DNA of 7,329 nucleotides from Ruminococcus sp. (GCA_017502425.1 JAFVVB010000183.1:1-7329), one strand, 5' to 3'; numbered from the stretch's first letter, positions 1-5,773 are shown. The notes: generated by a model from the letters alone, not told the origin. Numbers and translations: made by a program.

Positions 1-18
1 TCAAAAAATAACCTCCTT
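1..18 (-). promoter_or_regulatory. Ribosome binding site of a leftward gene starting at or beyond base 4
   Basis: The minus strand reads AAGGAGG at 12-18, a near-perfect Shine-Dalgarno sequence. A TTG codon follows at 4-2 with 7-nt spacing, and an ATG could begin at base 1 if the bases outside the window are TG. This indicates a gene divergent from rnhA whose coding sequence is essentially all outside the window, so its product cannot be named. Confidence 0.55.
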
Positions 19-35
19 ATTTTCAGAAATCTTCG

Positions 36-120
36 GATACGCTTTGATATATAAAAAACAAAGCATATCAATAAAATGATATATTATGTATAATCTGCAT
101 TTATGCCGTCCGATGCAGAT
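36..120 (-). promoter_or_regulatory. Structured 5' leader of a leftward gene beyond the left edge (candidate cis-regulatory RNA)
   Basis: Read on the minus strand, this stretch lies between a good promoter (170-198) and a strong ribosome binding site (12-18), and it folds into two hairpins. The first has 8-bp perfect arms at 113-120 and 93-100 with a 12-nt loop. The second has 11-bp arms at 59-69 and 36-46, with one G-U wobble when read as leftward RNA and a U-rich 12-nt loop. Neither stem is followed by a U run, so neither looks like an intrinsic terminator. Four to five bases of the first loop (109-113) are complementary to 33-37, so a weak pseudoknot is possible. I do not recognise a known riboswitch class, and no T-box motif is evident. 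The regulated gene is outside the window, so its role cannot be inferred. Confidence 0.4.
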
Positions 121-169
121 AAAAAGTACAAAATCGCAATATTACCCTATAATAAATATATGTAATACT

Positions 170-198
170 ATTTTATCTCAAATGGAACGTAAGGTCAA
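170..198 (-). promoter_or_regulatory. Sigma-A-type promoter reading left, toward the off-window gene
   Basis: On the minus strand, a -35 box TTGACC (193-198) and a -10 box TAAAAT (170-175) are separated by exactly 17 bp; each box matches consensus at 5 of 6 positions. Transcription would start near base 163, giving a leader of about 160 nt before the start codon at or just beyond the left edge. A shorter-leader alternative is TTGATA (66-71) with TATCAA (44-49) at 16-bp spacing, which has a weaker -10. Confidence 0.5.
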
Positions 199-250
199 GC
201 CAATCCGACTATTACTTTTCACGATTATTACATATTAAGACATTTATTTT

Positions 251-268
251 TTATAGATAATTCTATAA
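251..268. repeat. Small palindrome upstream of the rnhA promoter
   Basis: Seven-base inverted arms (TTATAGA at 251-257 and TCTATAA at 262-268) flank a 4-base centre. It sits about 60-75 bp upstream of the rnhA -35 box, between two divergent promoters. It could be an operator, but in DNA this AT-rich a palindrome of this size may be chance. It does not fit the PerR consensus. Apart from this, 199-320 shows no gene or other recognisable site. Confidence 0.25.
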
Positions 269-325
269 CCTCTTACCAATAATTATATTATGGGCTCAAA
301 AGTGAATAATAATCAGCCAAAAGTG

Positions 326-353
326 TTGCATTCCTTAAGTTGTGTGATATAAT
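326..353 (+). promoter_or_regulatory. Promoter of the rnhA-iscS-iscU operon
   Basis: A perfect -10 box TATAAT at 348-353 is preceded by TG one base upstream (extended -10, TGATATAAT). A weak -35 box TTGCAT lies at 326-331 with 16-bp spacing. The extended -10 element probably compensates for the poor -35. The start point would fall near base 360, giving a leader of roughly 33 nt to the TTG start codon. No IscR-type or other known operator is evident here. Confidence 0.6.
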
Positions 354-392
354 ATAGGATGATATTTATGATAGGTAAGTAGGGGATTTAGC

Positions 393-836
393 TTGAAAAA
401 GGTTGAAATTTTCACTGATGGTGCTTGCTCGGGTAATCCGGGGCCAGGCGGCTGGGGCGCTATCTTAAGATATAAAGAAACCGAAAAAGAAATATCAGGC
501 GGAGAAGCTCTCACCACTAACAATCGTATGGAGCTTATGGCGGTTATAAGCGCACTGAAAATGCTCAAAGAGCCATGTGAAGTGACGCTTTATTCTGACT
601 CACAGTATGTATGTAACGCTTTAAAGCTCGGCTGGGCTAAAAAGTGGAAACAAAACGGTTGGATGCGCAACAAAAAGGAACGCGCTCTCAACCCTGAGCT
701 TTGGGACGAGTTGCTCACTCTCTACGATTATCATAACGTCGATGTTCAGTGGGTCAAAGGTCACAACGGACATCCTGAAAACGAGAGATGCGATAAACTC
801 GCAGTCGCTCAGACACAGAAATTTATGCAATTATAA
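393..836 (+). CDS. rnhA: Ribonuclease HI
   Basis: The 147-residue protein is a full-length bacterial RNase HI, an Mg2+-dependent endonuclease that cuts the RNA strand of RNA-DNA hybrids in the cytoplasm (R-loops, primers, misincorporated ribonucleotide runs). The catalytic acidic residues are visible: Asp9 in TDGACSGNPGPGG, Glu47 in NRMELMA, Asp69 in YSDSQYV and Asp134 in NERCDKLA, with the helper His124 in VKGHNGH. The Trp/Lys-rich stretch at 80-97 corresponds to the basic protrusion that grips the hybrid in Escherichia coli RNase HI. The start is TTG at 393, supported by AGGGG at 381-385 seven bases upstream; the next in-frame Met is residue 46, inside the catalytic core. It is the first gene of the operon, 20 bp ahead of iscS. 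Confidence 0.96.
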   Translation: MKKVEIFTDGACSGNPGPGGWGAILRYKETEKEISGGEALTTNNRMELMAVISALKMLKEPCEVTLYSDSQYVCNALKLGWAKKWKQNGWMRNKKERALNPELWDELLTLYDYHNVDVQWVKGHNGHPENERCDKLAVAQTQKFMQL

Positions 837-856
837 CTTACACGGGTGATAATATA

Positions 857-2044
857 ATGAGAAAAATTTATGCAGACAACGCTGCTACTACTTCGCTTCA
901 TCCTCAGGTACTAGAGGAAATGATGCCGTATCTCACTACTGTATACGGTAATCCATCAAGTCTTTATCAGACTGGCGCGGTAGCTAAAAAAGCCGTTGAG
1001 AACTCCAGAGAAAAAATCGCACAGCTCATTGGTGCTAAAAGTGCTAATGAAATATACTTCACTTCCGGTGGTAGCGAAGCTGACAACTGGGCTATCAAAG
1101 GTATGTGCAGAGCGCTTAAGAAGAAAGGTAAAAATCATATCATTACTTCTAAATTTGAGCATCACGCAGTATTACACACCTGCAAAGCGCTCGAAAAAGA
1201 AGGCTTTGAAGTAACATACCTAGATGTATACGAAAACGGTATCGTTAAGGTTGAAGATGTAAAAGCCGCTATAAAAGACACTACGGCTTTAGTTACTATT
1301 ATGTACGCTAATAACGAAATCGGTACTATACAGCCTATACCTGAAATCGGAAAGCTGTGTCGTGAAAATAAAGTTATTTTCCACACCGATGCTGTTCAGG
1401 CTATGGGAAATGTTTATATCAACGTCGAAGAGCAGAACATCGATATGCTCAGTTTAACAGGTCATAAATTTCACGGTCCTAAGGGATGCGGTGCTTTATA
1501 TTGCAGACGCGGTGTACGTCCTGATGTTCTTATTGATGGTGGTGCACAGGAGCGTTCACGAAGAGCAGGTACTGAAAACGTAGCAGGTATCGTAGGACTT
1601 GCTAAAGCATTAGAAATCACGCTTGACACTATGGAGAAGCGCAACGCACGTCTTACTAAAATGCGTGACAGACTTATAGACGGTCTTTTGAAAATCGAGC
1701 GTTCACGTCTAAACGGCGACAGAACACACAGACTCCCAGGTAACGTGAATATGTGTTTCGAAGGTATCGAAGGCGAAAGCTTACTACTCAAACTTGATAT
1801 GGCAGGAATTTCCGCATCATCAGGTTCAGCATGCACTTCAGGAGATTTAGACCCTAGTCACGTACTGCTTTCCATCGGACTACCACACGAAATTGCTCAC
1901 GGAAGCATGAGACTATCCTTCTCTGATGATAACACAGAAGAAGATATCGACTATATTTTAGAACAGGTTCCCCCTATCGTTGACTATCTGAGAATGATGT
2001 CACCATTATGGGAGAAAATCAAAGAAGAAGAAAGGAACGGATAA
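857..2044 (+). CDS. iscS: Cysteine desulfurase, IscS/NifS type
   Basis: This 395-residue PLP enzyme converts cysteine to alanine and leaves a persulfide on its active-site cysteine, which is passed to the IscU scaffold and possibly to other acceptors such as tRNA thiolation enzymes. Visible features are the N-terminal YADNAATT motif, EHHAVL with His102/His103 near 101-106, the cofactor-contacting TDAVQ (Asp178, Gln181), the PLP-binding Lys204 in TGHKFHGPKG, the RRAGTEN motif near 235-241, and the catalytic Cys326 in SSGSACTSG. The long loop around Cys326 marks the class I (IscS/NifS) group rather than SufS. Length is normal. The ATG at 857 follows GGTGAT (845-850), which is complementary to the 16S rRNA 3' end. 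The stop is only 2 bp before iscU, indicating translational coupling. IscS and NifS cannot be told apart by sequence alone; no nitrogenase genes are present. Confidence 0.96.
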   Translation: MRKIYADNAATTSLHPQVLEEMMPYLTTVYGNPSSLYQTGAVAKKAVENSREKIAQLIGAKSANEIYFTSGGSEADNWAIKGMCRALKKKGKNHIITSKFEHHAVLHTCKALEKEGFEVTYLDVYENGIVKVEDVKAAIKDTTALVTIMYANNEIGTIQPIPEIGKLCRENKVIFHTDAVQAMGNVYINVEEQNIDMLSLTGHKFHGPKGCGALYCRRGVRPDVLIDGGAQERSRRAGTENVAGIVGLAKALEITLDTMEKRNARLTKMRDRLIDGLLKIERSRLNGDRTHRLPGNVNMCFEGIEGESLLLKLDMAGISASSGSACTSGDLDPSHVLLSIGLPHEIAHGSMRLSFSDDNTEEDIDYILEQVPPIVDYLRMMSPLWEKIKEEERNG

Positions 2045-2046
2045 CT

Positions 2047-2490
2047 ATGGCATATTCAGAAAAAGTTATGGACCATTTCGCAAATCCTCGTAACGTCGGC
2101 GAAATTGCTGACGCTTCAGGTATCGGCGAAGTTGGTAACTCCAAATGCGGAGATATTATGAAAATGTACATCAAAGTAGAAGGTAACGTTATTACTGACT
2201 GCAAATTCAAAACCTTTGGTTGCGGTGCTGCTATCGCAACAAGCTCTATGGCTACTGAGCTTATCAAAGGCAAGACTATCGAAGATGCACTTAAACTCAC
2301 TAACAAAGCTGTTATGGAAGCTTTAGACGGTTTGCCACCAGTTAAAGTTCACTGTTCAGTACTCGCTGAGCAGGCTATCAAAGCAGCATTATCTGATTTT
2401 TACAGACGTCAGGGTATCGACCCTGAACCAATCGTCGGTAAAATCGAAGAGTGCGACCATGACCACGGTTGCAGCTGTACTGACTGTTAA
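2047..2490 (+). CDS. iscU: Fe-S cluster assembly scaffold IscU/NifU-like
   Basis: The 147-residue protein is the scaffold on which [2Fe-2S] and [4Fe-4S] clusters are built from IscS sulfur. The three ligand cysteines are present: Cys34 in SKCGD (with Asp36, typical of functional scaffolds), Cys59 in TFGCGAAIATSS, and Cys103 in LPPVKVHCSVLAEQA. LPPVK (96-100) is the motif that the HscA chaperone recognises in E. coli IscU, although no hscA or hscB lies nearby. The chosen ATG at 2047 gives the canonical MAYSEKVMDHF start and has AAAGGA at 2031-2036. An upstream in-frame ATG at 2008 would add 13 unconserved residues overlapping the end of iscS and is rejected. The C-terminal tail after residue 133 is unusual, with Cys136, 142, 144 and 147 plus His138 and His140, looking like an extra metal-binding tail. 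Confidence 0.95.
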   Translation: MAYSEKVMDHFANPRNVGEIADASGIGEVGNSKCGDIMKMYIKVEGNVITDCKFKTFGCGAAIATSSMATELIKGKTIEDALKLTNKAVMEALDGLPPVKVHCSVLAEQAIKAALSDFYRRQGIDPEPIVGKIEECDHDHGCSCTDC

Positions 2491-2495
2491 TAAAT

Positions 2496-2525
2496 AAAAA
2501 GCCCGACTCAAGGTCGGGCTTTTTT
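2496..2525 (+). terminator. Intrinsic terminator of the rnhA-iscS-iscU operon
   Basis: Eight-base arms AGCCCGAC (2500-2507) and GTCGGGCT (2513-2520) flank a 5-base loop, extended by an A run before and a T run after (2520-2525). It begins a few bases past the iscU stop. Because A and T tracts lie on both sides, it could also stop leftward transcripts from nrdR. Confidence 0.92.
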
Positions 2526-2532
2526 ATATAGC

Positions 2533-2560
2533 AAAAGGCACCCTCTTTGGGGTGCCTTTT
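2533..2560. terminator. Second hairpin, probable bidirectional terminator (nrdR, backup for iscU)
   Basis: Perfect 11-base arms AAAAGGCACCC (2533-2543) and GGGTGCCTTTT (2550-2560) enclose a 6-base loop. It lies about 60 bp past the nrdR stop on the minus strand and ends in four U residues in either direction. It most likely terminates nrdR and backs up the operon terminator next to it. Confidence 0.82.
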
Positions 2561-2621
2561 AAGTTAGGATATCAAACATATAACTTTAAGAAAGGAATTC
2601 TCAATAGGAGGAAATCTTATA

Positions 2622-3077
2622 TCATCTTTCTCTAAGTAATTTATTAAGTTCATCCATAAAGGTGTTGATGTCTTTGAACTGTCTATAAACAGAAGCAAAT
2701 CTTACATAAGCGACTTCATCAACATTTTTGAGCTGGTCCATAGCAAGCTCACCGATTTTGCCGGAGGTGACTTCTCTGTCTAAGCTTGCCTGAAGCTGAG
2801 CTTCGATAGTGTCGACCATCTTTTCAATCTGGTCAATAGAAACCGGGCGCTTTTCGCACGCATGAAGAAAACCTGCTCTTAATTTATTTCTATCAAAAAC
2901 TTCTCTTGATTTATCTCTTTTAACAACGATAATCGGAACCGTTTCGATAACTTCGTGAGTAGTAAAACGTTTAGAGCAACTCAAACACTCTCTACGACGA
3001 CGGATACGTTCACCCTCGTCAGCAGGACGTGAATCGATAACTTTGCTTTCTTCATAACCACAATATGGACATTTCAT
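2622..3077 (-). CDS. nrdR: Transcriptional repressor NrdR
   Basis: The 151-residue protein is the ATP/dATP-sensing repressor of ribonucleotide reductase genes. The N-terminal zinc ribbon has Cys3-Cys6 (MKCPYCGYEESKVIDSRP) and Cys31-Cys34 (CLSCSKRFTTHE), joined by the Arg-rich RIRRRRE segment that contacts DNA. The ATP-cone domain covers about residues 48-140, with VVKRDKSREVFDRNKL at its start and VAYVRFASVYRQFKD near its end. Length matches the family. I chose the ATG at 3077 because it gives the invariant MKCPYCG start and has a purine-rich GTGGGGTG (3083-3090) five bases upstream; an ATG at 3092 would add five residues and lacks a good binding site. No ribonucleotide reductase gene is in the window. 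It is monocistronic, with its own promoter and overlapping NrdR boxes, and ends at the shared hairpins. Confidence 0.97.
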   Translation of the reverse strand: MKCPYCGYEESKVIDSRPADEGERIRRRRECLSCSKRFTTHEVIETVPIIVVKRDKSREVFDRNKLRAGFLHACEKRPVSIDQIEKMVDTIEAQLQASLDREVTSGKIGELAMDQLKNVDEVAYVRFASVYRQFKDINTFMDELNKLLRER

Positions 3078-3117
3078 AGGCGCACCCCACATTTAGTTCT
3101 TTTATTTCTCTGTTGAA

Positions 3118-3145
3118 ATTATAACACAATATATAGAATATACAA
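3118..3145 (-). promoter_or_regulatory. Promoter of nrdR
   Basis: On the minus strand a perfect -10 box TATAAT lies at 3118-3123 and a weak -35 box TTGTAT at 3140-3145, with a 16-bp spacer. Transcription would start near 3111, leaving a leader of about 34 nt. The spacer is exactly a candidate NrdR box, so a bound repressor would directly block polymerase. Confidence 0.6.
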
Positions 3146-3170
3146 GTTATAATTTTGTAATATATAGTTA
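3124..3170. promoter_or_regulatory. Pair of candidate NrdR boxes at the nrdR promoter
   Basis: Box 1 (3124-3139, ACACAATATATAGAAT) matches the established 16-bp NrdR palindrome ACACWATATATWGTGT at 14 positions, including the whole core. Box 2 (3155-3170, TTGTAATATATAGTTA) is weaker, at 10 of 16, with 9 of the 10 core bases. The boxes are separated by 15 bp, 31 bp start to start or about three helical turns, which is the spacing known for tandem NrdR boxes in E. coli nrd promoters. The AT-rich background lowers the weight of box 2 alone; the phasing and promoter position raise it. Confidence 0.7.
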
Positions 3171-3262
3171 CATCTTGTATATAAATAAAATCAGAATTTT
3201 TATTTATATTGCATTTTAAACCATATACGCTTTAAAAATTTAACACGTTAATGTAAAAAATA

Positions 3263-3292
3263 TTGAAAACCACTTTTATTTTGTGGTATACT
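3263..3292 (+). promoter_or_regulatory. Promoter of the NSS transporter gene
   Basis: A -35 box TTGAAA (3263-3268) and an extended -10 box TGGTATACT (3284-3292) are 18 bp apart, each hexamer matching 5 of 6 consensus bases. The start point near 3299 leaves a leader of about 35 nt, too short for a T-box or amino acid riboswitch. A 5-bp inverted repeat, ACCAC (3269-3273) and GTGGT (3283-3287), sits in the spacer and could be an operator half-site pair, but it is short. Confidence 0.6.
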
Positions 3293-3333
3293 CTTAATGT
3301 TTAATAATTACTATATTGAAAGGGGTATATTTT

Positions 3334-4698
3334 ATGGCTAACAAAAGAAGTAGCTTTACCGGTAAACTGGGATTTGTACTTGCGGCTGCCGGTTCTGCTG
3401 TTGGTCTTGGAAACATATGGCGTTTCCCATATCTTGCGGCTAAATACGGCGGAGGTATCTTCTTACTCGTTTATCTTATTCTTGCGGTAACTTTCGGCTT
3501 TGCGCTGATGACTGCTGAGATTGCACTCGGTAGAAAAACCGGTAAAAGTGCTATTCACGCTTTCGGTGACCTCAATAAGAAATATGGTTTTATTGGTCTT
3601 TTAGCATCTATCGTTCCTATCATCATCCTTCCTTACTACTCGGTAATCGGTGGATGGGTAGCTAAGTACTTAACCGTTTTTGTTTCTGGTGGTGCTAACG
3701 CTGCTGCTCAGGACGGATATTTTGAGACCTTTATAGCTCAGCCGTTTGAGCCACTGGGCTGGTTCTTATTATTCATCGGACTCACTGCTATTGTAGTTTT
3801 ATTCGGTGTTGAAAAAGGTATTGAGAAAGTAAGTAAATTTATGATGCCTGTACTCGTAGTACTTACCATCGGTATTGCTATTTACTCTATGTGTATGCCA
3901 GGTGCTATGGAAGGTGTTGTTTACTACTTCAAGCCTGACTTCTCTAAATTCTCAGCAACTACCGTATTAGCTGCAATGGGTCAGCTTTTCTACTCTATGA
4001 GTCTTGCTATGGGTATAATGATCACCTACGGCTCATATATGAAAAAAGACGTAAGTATCAACTCATCTGTTACTCAGATTGAGTGTTTTGATACTGGTAT
4101 CGCTTTCTTAGCAGGATTAATGGTTATTCCTGCTGTATTCTCTTTCTCCGGCGGAGATCAGGATGCTTTAGGAAAGGGTCCGGGACTTATGTTCATTACT
4201 CTTCCAAAGGTATTTGATTCCATTCCTGGTGTTATGGGTTCTATAATCGGCGCACTGTTCTTTATTCTCGTACTTTTTGCGGCTCTCACCTCTTCTATCT
4301 CACTGATGGAAACCGTTGTTTCTATCTTCAGAGATAAATTCGGTTGGGGCAGAAAATTCACTTGTATAGTAGTAGCTATTGGCTCTATTGCACTCGGTAT
4401 TCCATCATCTCTCGGTTTCGGTGTGTGGAGCAATATCAACATCAACGGCAATACATTCCTCGATATGTTCGATATCTTCTCCAACTCGATTCTTATGCCT
4501 ATCGTAGCGTTCCTGACATGTATCTTTATAGGCTATGTTATAAAACCTCAGATGCTTATCGATGAGATTGAAATTGACGGCAAAAAGTTCAAACGCAAGA
4601 AACTCTTCGTAGTTATGATTAAGTACATTGCTCCTATCTGTATAGTGCTTATTCTCATTTCATCAGTACTCGACGTACTCGGTATCGCTAAAATTTAA
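3334..4698 (+). CDS. Sodium-dependent NSS/SNF-family amino acid transporter
   Basis: The 454-residue membrane protein belongs to the neurotransmitter:sodium symporter family (LeuT, MhsT, TnaT relatives), which import amino acids with Na+. The signature GNIWRFPYLAAKYGGG (26-41) is the unwound part of TM1 with the Na+ and substrate contacts. GQLFYSMSLAMGIMITYGSY (216-235) matches the broken TM6, and AALTSSISLMETVVSIF (316-332) matches TM8 with its Na+ site serine/threonine pair. About 11 hydrophobic segments fit the shorter bacterial members. The ATG at 3334 is preferred because AAAGGGG (3319-3325) sits 8 bases upstream; a TTG at 3316 overlaps that site. The substrate is not readable from sequence, though tryptophan, tyrosine or branched-chain amino acids are typical. 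It has its own promoter and terminator and converges on azlCD. Confidence 0.94.
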   Translation: MANKRSSFTGKLGFVLAAAGSAVGLGNIWRFPYLAAKYGGGIFLLVYLILAVTFGFALMTAEIALGRKTGKSAIHAFGDLNKKYGFIGLLASIVPIIILPYYSVIGGWVAKYLTVFVSGGANAAAQDGYFETFIAQPFEPLGWFLLFIGLTAIVVLFGVEKGIEKVSKFMMPVLVVLTIGIAIYSMCMPGAMEGVVYYFKPDFSKFSATTVLAAMGQLFYSMSLAMGIMITYGSYMKKDVSINSSVTQIECFDTGIAFLAGLMVIPAVFSFSGGDQDALGKGPGLMFITLPKVFDSIPGVMGSIIGALFFILVLFAALTSSISLMETVVSIFRDKFGWGRKFTCIVVAIGSIALGIPSSLGFGVWSNININGNTFLDMFDIFSNSILMPIVAFLTCIFIGYVIKPQMLIDEIEIDGKKFKRKKLFVVMIKYIAPICIVLILISSVLDVLGIAKI

Positions 4699-4712
4699 TT
4701 CACCCACAACAC

Positions 4713-4744
4713 AAAAGGCACTCTTCAATTGAAGAGTGCCTTTT
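4713..4744. terminator. Bidirectional terminator between the NSS transporter and azlD
   Basis: A perfect 32-bp palindrome: 14-base arms (AAAAGGCACTCTTC at 4713-4726, with its complement at 4731-4744) around AATT. The T run continues to 4746 on the plus strand, and the A tract gives a four-U end on the minus strand. It begins 14 bp past the transporter stop and ends 8 bp before the azlD stop, so it can serve both converging transcripts. Confidence 0.92.
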
Positions 4745-4752
4745 TTACTTTA

Positions 4753-5085
4753 TTAAAAAACAAACTGTACAAGCGCCATATAACTGAGTGTCCCCGCAAT
4801 AATCGAGAGCAAAGTGTTTCTTCTCCACACGTGTAGAATGACTACAACTGTTCCCGCTATTATATAAGGTAAAAAATCCTTTGCGGCAGCAAAGCTGATA
4901 TCCTTGACGCAGTAAATCACCAGCATACCTATAATCGCATACGGCAAAACTTTACCAAGATAAACCACAAACTTCGGTGTTTCCTTTTTGCCTGTAAAAA
5001 CTATAAACGGAAACGCTCTTAAAAGAAACGATACCAGTGCCATCACAAGCACCAGCAAAACAGAATGCAAGGTATTACTTTCCAT
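4753..5085 (-). CDS. azlD: AzlD-family branched-chain amino acid exporter small subunit
   Basis: The 110-residue hydrophobic protein has about four membrane segments and the AzlD family pattern: FLLRAFPFIVF (20-30), LPYAIIGMLVIYCVKD (47-62), and HVWRRNTLLSIIAGTLSYM near the C terminus (85-103). In family members characterised elsewhere it pairs with AzlC to export branched-chain amino acids or toxic analogues such as 4-azaleucine. The ATG at 5085 overlaps the last 11 bp of azlC, and an AGGAGGGG Shine-Dalgarno lies about 8-10 bases upstream, inside azlC. The pair is therefore translationally linked. The substrate in this organism is inferred from the family only. Confidence 0.92.
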   Translation of the reverse strand: MESNTLHSVLLVLVMALVSFLLRAFPFIVFTGKKETPKFVVYLGKVLPYAIIGMLVIYCVKDISFAAAKDFLPYIIAGTVVVILHVWRRNTLLSIIAGTLSYMALVQFVF

Positions 5086-5773
5086 CGAGTTTTCCCCTCC
5101 TTACATAACGCAGTACCACTAGTGAGAGCAGTATCAGTATCATGCTCGGAATGAGCATATTCTCGTGAAAAAGTGCAGTACACAGCACCGCACACACCAC
5201 ACCTATTATCGCAGAAGCGTGGTCTTTAGAACTGAGCCACTGTTCAACAAAAATCGTCAGAAACAGTGCTGTTAACACAAAGTCTATACCCTCGCTGTTA
5301 AAAGTCACGTTAGTACCGAAAACAGCACCTAAAGTGCATCCCATAATCCAGTAGCAGTGGTCAAGTAATGATACTATAAAATAATAAAACTGCTTATCTT
5401 TTATACCCTTAGGCATAACATCAGAGCTCACCAGAGAGTAGGTTTCGTCAGTTAGTGCGTGTATCATATATATTTTTTTAAGTCCTGAGCCTTTATATTT
5501 ATCGACGAGAGAAATACCGTAAAACAGATGGCGAGCATTGATAATGAGAGTCATCACGGCAGCTTCGGCTAAACTGATAGCATCAGCCAGAAAATCAACA
5601 GCAGCATACTGCATTGAACCGCCGAACATCGTAATACTCATAAAAAGTGCCCACAAAGCACCGAACCCTTCGGTGCTGAGTAATACACCGAAACCAAATC
5701 CTAGTGCTATGTATCCTGCAAAAACAGGTATCGTCGATATAAAAGCTTTTTTTATATCGCTTTTTCTATTCAT
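5075..5773 (-). CDS. azlC: AzlC-family branched-chain amino acid exporter large subunit
   Basis: The 232-residue membrane protein is the larger AzlCD subunit, with several hydrophobic segments. Family motifs are MFGGSMQYAAVDFL (49-62), IINARHLFYGISL (77-89) and HALTDETYSL (105-114), all in the expected order, and length is typical. I chose the ATG at 5773: GAGGT lies four bases upstream, and the likely transcription start near 5795 leaves a short leader. A TTG at 5788 in frame would add five residues but has no binding site and sits within a few bases of the predicted start point. It forms a two-gene operon with azlD. No adjacent Lrp/AzlB-type regulator is visible. Confidence 0.94.
   Translation of the reverse strand: MNRKSDIKKAFISTIPVFAGYIALGFGFGVLLSTEGFGALWALFMSITMFGGSMQYAAVDFLADAISLAEAAVMTLIINARHLFYGISLVDKYKGSGLKKIYMIHALTDETYSLVSSDVMPKGIKDKQFYYFIVSLLDHCYWIMGCTLGAVFGTNVTFNSEGIDFVLTALFLTIFVEQWLSSKDHASAIIGVVCAVLCTALFHENMLIPSMILILLSLVVLRYVRRGKLDGK

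Noticed and set aside
93..120. Hairpin at 93-120 as an intrinsic terminator
   Set aside because: The stem is AT-rich and no T run follows it on either strand.
1471..1836. Antisense open frame of 121 residues inside iscS
   Set aside because: It lies wholly within a highly conserved coding sequence, has no ribosome binding site worth noting, and its composition mirrors the iscS codons.
2008..2046. Upstream in-frame ATG that would lengthen IscU by 13 residues
   Set aside because: The extra residues overlap the iscS end, are Arg/Lys-rich and unlike the family, and the ATG at 2047 has its own ribosome binding site and the canonical N terminus.
3293..3333. T-box or amino acid riboswitch ahead of the NSS transporter
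   Set aside because: The predicted leader is only about 35 nt and has no stem-terminator structure.
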